Source of the DNA: Mortierella sp. BCC40632
Lineage: Eukaryota > Mortierellomycota > Mortierellomycetes > Mortierellales > Mortierellaceae
Assembly (NCBI GenBank): GCA_011634665.1
Contig: WAEK01000005.1
Coordinates: forward strand, 3,171,001-3,235,000
Direction of reading: 5' to 3'
Length of the DNA: 64,000 bases
Shown: piece after piece, positions 54,737-64,000 of the stretch
How the letters are laid out: each line of letters begins with the position of its first letter
How positions within the stretch are numbered: position 1 is the stretch's first letter
The notes under the pieces: model-generated
What the model saw: only the letters and a program-made list of their open reading frames with translations
The model's database searches: none
Told to the model about the DNA's origin: nothing
Program-made: the position numbers and the translations under genes

Positions 54737-57700
54737 ATGCCTGCTACGGATTCATCTGAATCGACTCAACCAGTGCAAGTATCATCCCATCGTGAAGATG
54801 CCGAAGTAGAGACACCCAGGGATATCGCAAGCAACTATTCGACAGAATCCGATAATGAAAGCGAATACCAACCTACCAGTGGCAGTAACTACAACAGAAG
54901 CAAAAAAAAAAATAAGATTCATCGCAAGGCAGCCTTTCACGCAAAATTTAGTTTGCGGTAAAGACATTGTGGACAATAGACACTATATCGACCCTGTAAT
55001 ATATAAAAAAACCTGCCCACACTGCCATGCATTCCGATGGAGTCAGGAGCCACAGTCCCTTTGTTGTCGAGAGGGTAAAATACGACTTGAACCACCCAAA
55101 CACAGTCCAGAACTTCTCCATCTTACTACAACGAATCGAGACTTTTTGAAACGCATTCGTGAATACAACTCTGCATTGTCTTTTACTTCATTGGGTGCCA
55201 AAATGGATCATTCAGTCTACAATACCGCTGGACCTTACACCTTCAAGATACAAGGAACTGTTTCGCACAGCATGGGATCTTTACTTCCTCCAGCCAACGA
55301 GAGGGCATCCTTCAGTCAAATATTCTTTTACAGTGCCGAAGAGCAAGCATCAAGAAGGAACGAGCTGTTCAATAACACTCTCGATGAAGACCTGCTCCTT
55401 CTTTTACAGGATGAAATCTTGAAAAATAATCCATTCGTCAAGATCTTTCTAACGGCTAGAGAACGAGAGCAAAAGTTGTCCTACTTCAGGCGATAACACG
55501 TACAAGATTGTCTTACGATCGAAAGCCCACAACAAGCAGTATGACTTGCCCTCTGCAAGTGAAATGGCTATCTAATGCCCAATGAACAACCAACACACCA
55601 GTTCCGCGATGTTATTGTTCAAGGGAGAAATCATGAGCTTCAGCGAATTCCAGAGACGTCAAGCCTCTATGACCCGTTACATTATATTCTCTTGAACCCG
55701 AACGGCGAGCACGGATGGACTTTTGACTATTACCCTTTACATGGAATTCAATCAAACTCAAAACGGAAGTGGGTCTCTCCAAGAGAGTACTACGCATATC
55801 AACTCCAGATCCGACCTTCTAGCAGCACAGAACAACGCTCTTACCTCTGGACATGCGGACGATTGACCCTTCAATTTATAGTCGATCAATATGCCAAAGT
55901 GGAATCGGACAAGTTGCATTATCTCGCGACCCACCAAAGTCAGCTTCGCGCTGACATTTATAAAGGATTACAAGATGCTCTTCAATCAGATATACCGTCC
56001 CCAACTATGGCTTCAAGTGTTGGGAAACGAGTTATTCTTCCATCTTCTTTTCAAGGGGGTCCAAGACATATGCAACAACAGTTCCAAGATGCGATGGCAA
56101 TTGTCCACAAATATGGAAAGCCTGATCTCTTTATCACCTTTACATGCAACCCAAGCTGGAAAGAAATCAAGAAACAACTCTATAGTGGTCAAACATCAAG
56201 TGATCGGCCTGATCTGGTGAACCGCGTATTCAAGATGAAGCTACAACAGCTACAGGACGATATCATCCATAAGGAAATATTTGGAAAAGTCCTTGCTCAT
56301 GTGTGGGTTATCGAGTTCCAGAAACGTGGGCTGCCCCATTGTCATATGTTATTTATTTTACACCCTGACGACAAACCTCACTCAGCGGAACAAATAGATA
56401 TTATTATTTTCCGCTGAGATTCCTGACAATCTGACGGCACCCAAGGCGAGGGACACCGTTTTACGACACATGGTACATGGACCTTGCGGTGAACACAATC
56501 CAAACGCACCATGCATGGTCAATGGTCAATGTATAAAAAAAGGATTTCCCAAGTCCTTCTCAGCTGAGACGTTTACAAGAGAGGATGGCTACCCGATCTA
56601 CAAACGGCGTCAAGGGATGCAAGAATCAATGACAAAAAGAGGCCGCACACCTTATCTCATTGACAACCAGTGGATCGTTCCCCATAACCTTTACCTTTGC
56701 ACAAAATACGACGCCCATATCAACATCGAGATTTGCACCTCATTTGGATCTGTGAAGTACGTTTACAAGTATTTATACAAAGGTGAAGACAAAGCCGAAA
56801 ATGTCAATACAGCAACAGGAACGACAGCAGGATCAGCACTCTAGAAGTGATAGCAATCAGCAGCTCAACTCTCATCACGATGACCCAGCTCAAGAGACTG
56901 TCAATGAGATAAAAGACTACTTGGATTTCTCGATACCTTTCCGCACATGAGGCTTACTGGAGGCTAATGGAGTTTCCAATGCATGGACGATCTCCATCAA
57001 TCATCCGTCTACCTGTCCACCTAGAAGAGGAGCAAAGAATAACATTTCTTGATACTGCTATACTTGAACAAGTCTTGGCTTTCAACCGAACAAGCGCATT
57101 GATGGCATGGTTCCAGCTCAATGAAGGAGACACACAGGCAGCGCAATACATCTACCCGGAAATACCTAGCCACTACAAATTGGTATCTAACAATGGATCT
57201 CGCCATTGGGAAAAACGGTCTCGACATGCCAATACTCCAGTCATTGGGCGAATGTTCTTTGTCCAACCAAAAGAGAAAGAACGTTACTACTTGCGTCTCC
57301 TCCTCCTACATGTCAAAGGCGCCAAAGGATATGAAGATTTAAAAATTTTCGATGGACAAGTATTCAACTCTTTTCAGGAAGCAGCAAAGGCGAGAGGTCT
57401 TCTCATTGATGACGCCGATTGGAGACGTTGCTTAGAAGAATGCACCAATTGGGGTATGCCATCACAACTACGACTTCTCTTCGCACAAATTTTGCATGAT
57501 TGTTCTCCAAGTGATCCTTTAGAACTGTGGGATTTATTCAGTCACGATTTATCTGAAGATCACGAGCGACACTTTTTGAACATTGCCGATGACAACTACC
57601 AACAAAGTGCACAACAAGTGGCACTTGCTGACATTGATGGCTTGCTCCAACAGCTAGGCGATAGCTTACGAAACTACTCGACGCTCTTTAGCAGATTGGA

Positions 57701-59238
57701 TCCCTCATTCCGGCCTCCTGAAAACACTCAGGAGCAAGAGGAACCTCAAGCAAGTTTACTGAAAGAAACACAGCGCCAAACTATCTTGAACGATGTAGGG
57801 AAACTCAATAGCGGACAACGACCAGCCTTTGACTCTGTTCTGGCCTCCATTCAAAATCAATCAGAAAGAAAACTATTCTTTGTCGATGGACCAGCAGGAA
57901 CAGGAAAGTCGTTCTTATTCAATACGCTAATATCCTACGTCAAAGAGATCCTTCAAGGCGATGTCATAGCTGTAGCATCTTCGGGGATTGCGGCACAAAT
58001 CTTGATTGGTGGCCAAACTGCTCACTCCACTTTTAAGGTCCCTATTGAATTGGATTCGACTTCCACCTGTTCAATTCCGCTACAACACCCAATGGCTCAC
58101 AGGATCAAAGATTCATCTTTATTACTCTGGGACGAATGCTCGATGCAACATCGACATGTCTTTGAGACAGTTGACCGATTATACAGGGATATTACCAAAA
58201 ACTACCAAACACCCTTTGGAGGCAAAACAGTTGTATTTGGCGGGGACTTTCGCCAGATACTTCCAGTTATACAAAATGGATCCGAATCCCAAATAGTGGG
58301 CGCCTGCTTAAAGAACTGCATGACAATCTGGCCATTTGTTGAGACATTACGACTGACGGAAAATATGAGGCTCATCAATAATACGAGTGAACAATCGAGA
58401 GAGTTCAGTGAGTTCCTTCTACGAGTTGGCTCAGGAACAGAGCCTGTCATCCCTCCAAATTTGATCCGCATCCCTGACTACGTCGTCTTCAACCCTTCTG
58501 AGGATTCCACCCTTACTCCAATTGAGCAATTCATCATCCACACCTTCCCGTCAATTGCTCAGCCAGTCCCAAACAGCGACGACTTTATGACTTCTGCAAT
58601 TCTTTCGCCACTCAACAAAGACGTAGATGATATCAATAACGCTGCTCTCAGTTTAATGAGACACTCAACTTCAAAAATGTATACAGCTATTGACACAATT
58701 AATGACGATCTCGAAGGCAATCAGTTTCACTATCCAATTGAGTTAGTTAATTCTCTCAACCCAGCCAGTATACCTCCCTTTGAACTCGAACTCAAGATTG
58801 GTCAACCAGTAATGATCATCAGAAACATTAACCCCAAGCAAGGTCTCTGTAATGGCACAAGAGTGATCATTCACATGCTGGGAAGATACCATATACAGGT
58901 CAGGCTAATGACTGGACAATTTAAGGGCAAAAATTATATTCTTGCCAAGAATACCTATATCTACAGCTAACGACGGGAGTTGCCCAGTTCTCTTTACAAG
59001 ACTGCAGTATCCTATAAGACCAGCCTTCGCTTTAACCACTCACAAGGCACAAGGACAGACTTTAAGGAGAATGGGCCTTTTTCTACCACATCCTGCCTTT
59101 GTTCACGGACAAATCTACGTATCACTATCACGCGGGTCTGATCCTGATGCTATAAGGGTGATGGCTGAAAACGGCACAATAGATGGATACGAAGGAACAT
59201 ATATATCCAATGTAGTATTTGAGAGAGCATTAGTATAG
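54737..59238 (+). pseudogene. Helitron Rep-helicase (HUH endonuclease and PIF1-type helicase), frame-broken
   Basis: Rep nicks and joins single strands during rolling-circle transposition; the fused helicase unwinds. Pieces: 54737-54961 and 54855-55496 (N-terminal, CPHCHAFRW zinc-like); 55575-56417 with the HUH motif GLPHCHMLF near 56340; about 56420-56945 with the catalytic-tyrosine region KYVYKYLYKGED near 56760; 56967-58970 with Walker A GPAGTGKSFLFNTL near 57890, Walker B LLWDECSMQ and GGDFRQILPV; and 58942-59238 with HKAQGQTL and GQIYVSLSRG. Breaks near 54900, 55565, 56410, 56930 and 58945 are single-base shifts, several in T or A runs. All catalytic motifs are otherwise preserved. Confidence 0.88.
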
Positions 59239-59269
59239 TACACCCACGATCTACTCTATCTTCTATCTA

Positions 59270-59379
59270 ACCTAGCAACTAAAAAAAAAAAAAAAAAAAA
59301 AAAAAACTTTGAAAGTATGAAAGAAGGAAAGACTACCAAAGGCGAGAGTCGAGTGCCCGTGGCGAAGCCGCGGGCACTC
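59270..59379 (+). terminator. Helitron 3' end with terminal hairpin
   Basis: CAACTAAAA plus an A run, ACTTTGAAAG, then GACTACCAAAGGCGAGAGTC and the 29-nt hairpin 59351-59379. The same block ends the derivative at 47893-47997. Confidence 0.8.
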
Positions 59380-61732
59380 CACTTGTTCTTATCTACTCGA
59401 ACACAGAAGAGCAACACTTGCAAGATATTAGGAGGGTGCTCTCTTTACTAAGAGAGGCGAGACTGTTTGCGAAGAAGTCCAAATGTTCATTCATGCAAGA
59501 AGAGACTGAGTTTTTGGGCCATATCATTTCCAAGGACGGACTAAAGACCAACGCTGGCCTGGTGAAAGCTATTAGAGAATGGCCAACGCCATCAAAGCAG
59601 AAACACGTCATGCAATTCTTGGGGCTAACCAACTTCTACCGGCAATTCATTCCTCACTATGCCGACATTGCAATACCCCTCACAGCGCTTCTTGATTCAA
59701 AGACACCTTTCACTTGGGGGGAAGATCAACAGCTAGCATTTGAAGCACTGAAGACAGCCGCGACCAAGGCACCTGTTCTCAGAATTTTCGACCCTGCGTT
59801 GTTCACTGCGGTCGAGACCGATGCCTCCGGCTTCGCAATCGGCGCTGTACTATTCCAGAGAGGGGTTAATGATGAGTCACATCCTGTGGCATTCACATCC
59901 CGGAAGCTATCTCCTGCCGAAAGGAACTACCCAACTCATGAGCAAGAGCTCTTGGCGGTTGTCCATGCACTCAAGACTTGGCGTTACTACCTCGATGGTT
60001 CCCATTTTATTGTGTACACAGATCACGCGACCCTGCAACATTTCCCTACGCAACCGAACCTCACTCGGCGACAAGCACGATGGATGGAGCTCCTCCAAGA
60101 GTACGACTTCACGTTCAAGTACAAGCCGGGGAAAGACAACATTGTTCCTGACGCACTATCGAGAAGGCCAGACCACCAGGTGAACGAAGCTCAAACCATA
60201 CAGATCAACTCGGTTAAGACCCTTGCAACACCCAGGTGGAAACAGCGTATTGTGGAAGGGTACGTCCATGACCTCAAGCTTGGCCCACTCATGGAGGGAG
60301 CCCGCGAGTCCCAGCCTGATAGCCGATACTTTGTGGAAGGCGACTTACTGTGGATCAACATTGCTGGGCAAACGCGACTATGCATTCCGAATGATCACTC
60401 AATTCGCGCCGAGATACTTCACGATGCTCATGATGCTCGCACGTCAGGGCACCTTGGTTTCGAGAAGACCTATGAGAAGCTAAGACGAAGCTTCTTTTGG
60501 CCAAGGCTAGCAAGAGATGCCAAGAAGTACATCGCCTCCTGCGAACATTGTCAGAGGAACAAACCAATGCTTAAGCAACCAGCTGGCCTATTTCAACCAT
60601 TGGAGATCCCAGTGCAACGATGGGATACTGTTTGCATGGATTTCATTGTCAAGTTGCCTAAAACACCCCGCGGATATGATGCCATCACCGTGTTTGTCGA
60701 CAAGCTAAGCAAACAAGTCCACTTCTGTGCAAGCCGTACCACCGATTCAGCAGCTGATGTTGCCAAATTATTTTTCCGCGAGATATTCCGTATCCATGGC
60801 ATGCCACACAATATCGTCTCGGATCGAGATAGCAGATTCACTGGAAAGTTTTGGACAACCTTGATGGGTCTCTTAGGGACGAAGCTCAACATGTCTACAG
60901 CCTTCCATCCTCAATCAGATGGACAGACAGAGAGGGCCAACAGGACTCTTGAAGAGATGTTACGATCATACATTTCTTATCACCAGAACGACTGGGACGA
61001 GGCCCTCCCAGGGCTTGAGTTTGCCTACAACAGCTCAGTGAACGCAACAACTGGTTACTCCCCTTCCAGTTGATTTATGGTCATCACCCTTGGACACCTT
61101 CGGCGCTTATCAAACCTGTAGCATGTAATAATCCTACAGTGTCAGAGTTTATTTCCAACCAAGCAGCCATCCTCGCGAAAGCCCAGGACGCGGTGGCCGA
61201 TGCCCAGATACAGCAAAAGAAGCACGCAGACGAAAAGCGTAGCTCTTGCTCCTTCAAGGTCGGAGACATGGTTCTCTTGAGCACTGAAAACATTTCCGCC
61301 GCTGCACATGCCAACAGACCGTCTAAGAAACTCGAGCCGCAATATATCGGACCATACAAGATAATCGAAAGGGTTAACTCCAATGCATTCAAGCTTGACT
61401 TGCCGTCGAACATGCGCCAGCACCCTGTCTTCAACGTTGATTTACTCAAACCATACATCGAGTCACCACCGGAGTATGGAGAACGGACACCCCCAAGGCC
61501 TGAGCCAGAACTGGTTGACGGAGAGGAAGAGTATGAAGTCGATAAGATTCTTGACTTCAAGATGTTTGGACGCACTCCGAAATGGCTTGTGTCATGGAAA
61601 GGATACACTGCGGACGATGCAACCTGGGAAACGAGAACGTCTCTTAAGAATGCCAAAGAGACATTGGACGAGTTTGAGAAAGAGAGAAAAGGAAATAGGC
61701 GGACAAAAAGATAGGGTATTTTTTTATGACGG
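59380..61732 (+). mobile_element. Gypsy 7: 3' part of a chromovirus
   Basis: Starts abruptly at the end of the Helitron inside the RT (just after where the YxDD would lie: LVLIYSNTEEQHLQDI). The 5' half is not found to the left of the Helitron, so it was lost or moved. Pol runs to the chromodomain, followed by an LTR-like repeat at 61733. Confidence 0.78.
59400..61714 (+). pseudogene. pol: Gypsy 7 pol: RT end, RNase H, integrase, chromodomain
   Basis: Open frame 59418-61073 with the RT thumb (FLGHIISKDGLKTNAGLVK), RNase H ([27 protein letters not shown]) and integrase (GHLGFEKTYEK, CEHCQRNKPM, MDFIVKLPK, SDRDSRFTG, SDGQTERANR). A single missing C near 61063 shifts to 61070-61714, which holds the GPY/F module (PQYIGPYKIIERVN) and chromodomain (WLVSWKGYTADDATWETR). 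Confidence 0.88.
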
Positions 61733-62234
61733 TGTCGTGTAGTAACTGACACTGGTCGCAGTAGCTACGATTTTAGCCCTTTCCAAGAGGTGGACAACTT
61801 GGGGCTGCGGAGCCATCTGGTCTGCATGCCCCTCAATAGATAGTAGATGAATAAATACTTGAGCAGGCTCTTGTTTGCTCCTGGTCGTTTCTTCCTTTTG
61901 TTTTTGTTCCTTGTTGACTTTGAAAGTAAGATGCGTCCACCCTTCCCCTTCTTTTTGTAGAAGCTTGATTTAGCTTTTGTGCTGCCTTCCGCTCGTTTCA
62001 TGCCATTGAAGAGCTCCTGGCGACCCGTTGGTAGCATGGCGCTTTTGATGTAAGACTCTTCTCGTTTCGTCCCCCCCCCTCTTTTCATTCTTTCCTTCCT
62101 TCCTGGCTGTTGTTCCCACCTGAGCAATCCTATGACTCTCATTCATTGGCCCTCGACCAGATGACCGTCCCTTTGCCTTCCTCTCCTTTGAGCATCCCCC
62201 GTGTGTCTTTGGAGCAAGGATCTACAGCACAACG
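61733..62234 (+). repeat. LTR-like repeat plus gypsy-4 pol tail, copy 2
   Basis: LTR-like part 61733-62118 (386 bp, TGTCGTGTAG...GTTCCCA) with AATAAATACTTG, then 62119-62234 reading the pol tail PPEQSYDSHSLALDQMTVPL. It lacks the MITE present in copy 1 (empty site near 61930). Opposite orientation to copies 1 and 3. Confidence 0.78.
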
Positions 62235-62646
62235 GGGAGGATGCAAGAGGTCATCCTGAGTTAGGGTGAGCCCTGTCCTAGGGCTCCAACAATAGACCTA
62301 GGAGATATAGGAATACCTCCTATAAAAGGAGGGACGCCATCCTAGATAGACCCTTAGAAGTTGACCCCAGAACTATTAAACTAAAGACCTCCAAAAATGT
62401 GTTCGCATAAATTTTGTATTTTGATAAGCGTATCTGCTTTATATACAAATGATATCTAAAAGAGCTACTCTTTAAATCGTAGATTGTCACTTCAATGGAG
62501 TAGCTGTCAGTCAACTTGTTTTGCTTATTCTTTCATTATTGGTCATGAGACTAATATTTTCTTAGACACCATCCTATTGGAACACATTTTTGGAAACAAG
62601 GATTGTACTATCAACAGATTTTAGAAAGGTCGGATCAAATCTGAAG
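62235..62646. other. Unassigned repeat-like sequence with TATA box
   Basis: TATAAAAGGAGGG at 62322 and the repeated word CCTAGG/GACCTAGGAG suggest another LTR-type fragment, but no partner copy is in the window. No coding frame is supported. Confidence 0.3.
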
Positions 62647-63403
62647 TTAGTTTATTTGAGCTCCCTTTAACTGGATCACCTTGTGCATTCGGCCAGGGAG
62701 ACTCTCGTAAATAGAATGAATGAAGTCAATAGGAAACGATGCCCAGATATCTTCTACCCTACTCCACAGCTCTTGCAAATCTTTTAGGACTTGTTTGGTA
62801 CTGATCCAAGGCCCTTTTGATGTACGCCCACACATGTTCGATGATGTTGAGGTCTGCTGAGTTCACAGGCCACTCCAGTCTTTTGATTCGTCTAGAGCGG
62901 AAGAAATGATTGATAATACGAGCAGTATGTACTCGAGCATTGTCTTGTTGGAAAAGAAACTTACCACGATCCATTCCACGATAATCCCGGGAAGCGAGAA
63001 CATAGCTGTTGAGTATATCCAAATACACTTGCGAATTTATCCTCTCTTTGATCCAACTAGCATCGCCCATTCCAAAAAATGTAATGCAACCCCATATCAT
63101 GATCTTGCCTCCTCCTCCTTGTGGGACTCCTTTCGAGTGATGTTCTCTTTTTCCTTTGTTTTCTGGTTTTGAATAAAAGACTTTCCTTCCAGAGGTCCCC
63201 ATCTTGCTAATGATGGTCTCGTCGGAGAACATCACATTCTTCCAGTCTTCCACTGTCCAGTGAAGATGCTCCCTTGCAAACTGCACTCGAGCCTTCTTTT
63301 GAATCTTCGTCAGATAAAGCCGTTTACGTTGGATGTAAGAGTTGAGGCCTCCATGATTCACACAGTTCCTGACCGTCTCTACATGAACCTGTATTCCATC
63401 CGT
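62647..63403 (-). pseudogene. Tc1/mariner transposase, 5'-truncated and frame-broken
   Basis: DD34E transposase of the Tc1 group. Minus-strand frame 63361-62759 carries VMFSDET (first Asp), FLFQQDNARVHTA (second Asp) and WPVNSADLNIIEHVW (Glu). The C-terminus continues in another frame (KDLQELWSRVEDIWASFP) to 62647. The frame is readable up to about 63400 (HVETVRNCVNHGGLNSYIQR), but the N-terminal DNA-binding domain is missing because copy 3 of the LTR-like repeat begins there. Inverted terminal repeats were not identified. Confidence 0.88.
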
Positions 63404-63899
63404 TGTGCTGTAGCTCCTTGCTCCAAAGACACACGGGGGATGCTCAAAGGAGAGGAAGGCAAAGGGACGGTCATCTGGTCGAGGGCCAATGAATGAGAGT
63501 CATAGGATTGCTCAGGTGGGAACAACAGCCAGGAAGGAAGGAAAGAATGAAAGAGGGGGGACGAAACGAGAAGAGTCTTACATCAAAAGCGCCATGCTAC
63601 CAACGGGTCGCCAGGAGCTCTTCAATGGCATGAAACGAGCGGAAGGCAGCACAAAAGCTAAATCAAGCTTCTACAAAAGAAGGGGGGAAGGGTGGACGCA
63701 TCTTACTTTCAAAGTCAACAAGGAACAAAAACAAAAGGAAGAAACGACCAGGAGCAAACAAGAGCCTGCTCAAGTATTTATTCATCTACTATCTATTGAG
63801 GGGCATGCAGACCAGATGGCTCCGCAGCCCCAAGTTGTCCACCTCTTGGAAAGGGCTAAAATCGTAGCTACTGCGACCAGTGTCAGTTACTACACGACA
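63404..63899 (-). repeat. LTR-like repeat plus gypsy-4 pol tail, copy 3
   Basis: Pol tail 63404-63516 and LTR-like part 63517-63899 (383 bp). Shares with copy 2 the breakpoint CCGTTGTGCTGTAG, which copy 1 lacks, so copies 2 and 3 stem from one rearranged ancestor. No MITE. Confidence 0.78.
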
Positions 63900-64000
63900 C
63901 CGTCGCCTGAACAAATCTTTGACCTTCTCGAAGAGTTAAAAGTTGACCAGTGTCTACTTGACGAACAAGCATCCGTATTGTCGCATCGCAAACTTTCTTC
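63900..64000 (+). CDS. Open reading frame running off the right edge
   Basis: Plus-strand frame reads PSPEQIFDLLEELKVDQCLL then DEQASVLSHRKLS, without a stop to the edge. It looks like real coding text. The frame stays open back into the LTR-like repeat (MAPQPQVVHLLERAK at 63818), probably by chance. A host or transposon exon disrupted by the repeat is the simplest reading. Confidence 0.35.

Noticed and set aside
59380..59400. A CTRR-type Helitron terminus downstream of the hairpin
   Set aside because: Bases after the hairpin differ between the two copies (TTG versus CACTTG) and neither gives CTAG, so the hairpin end is used as the boundary and the last bases are left open.
61084..61752. 222-codon minus ORF
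   Set aside because: Antisense shadow of the gypsy 7 integrase/chromodomain frame, which has all the family motifs.

Overview
The window is eukaryotic and most likely from a filamentous early-diverging fungus (Mucoromycota-like); the lineage call is inference. The visible basis is compact genes with short introns (about 50-120 nt, GT...AG, often GTAAGT donors), homologues of the ITPase HAM1 and the oligosaccharyltransferase subunit OST4, an RS/RRM splicing-type protein, and a dense load of Ty3/Gypsy chromoviruses, Helitrons, a Tc1 copy and a hAT-like MITE. There are no bacterial-style operons, no recognisable tRNA or rRNA, and no CRISPR array.

Left part (1-18.6 kb), mostly host genes: a partial membrane-protein gene (minus, 1-1398); HAM1 (minus, 1668-2762, seven exons including a 12-nt micro-exon), divergent from an RRM/RS protein gene (plus, 2954-4963, four exons); OST4 (minus, 5264-5386, 40 residues); a broken unrecognised gene (plus, 5734-7260); an intact seven-exon gene for a 685-residue protein with a PD-(D/E)XK nuclease-like domain (minus, 9141-11836), flanked by direct repeats and preceded by two tandem hairpin repeats; a 5'-truncated retrocopy with a poly(A) tail and 15-bp target duplication (13012-13609); and a small secreted cysteine-rich protein (minus, 14241-14685).

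Right part (19-64 kb), a nest of mobile elements. Gypsy 1 (plus, 19100-26041) has apparently identical 259-bp LTRs and a GGGAA target duplication. Gypsy 2 (minus, 26611-31662) has unusually short 70-bp LTRs. A tandem array with a period near 200 bp (31663-32800) follows. Gypsy 3 (minus, 32.8-36.29 kb) is truncated. Gypsy 4 (minus, 36292-43852) is interrupted by gypsy 5 (minus, 37756-43298, target duplication GGTGC) and by an LTR-like repeat that itself carries a 164-bp hAT-like MITE. A 4.1-kb non-autonomous Helitron derivative (43853-48000) is joined head-to-tail to an 11.4-kb Helitron (48001-59379) that encodes Rep-helicase and carries cargo genes. The 3' part of gypsy 7 (plus, 59380-61714), two more copies of the LTR-like repeat and a truncated Tc1 transposase (minus) close the window.

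Many transposon reading frames are broken by single-base changes in homopolymer runs, even in gypsy 1 whose LTRs look identical. Either these elements are recently dead or the assembly has uncorrected homopolymer errors. Exon structures for HAM1, the RRM protein, the nuclease-like gene and the secreted protein were worked out by hand from splice consensus and reading phase, and are internally consistent.
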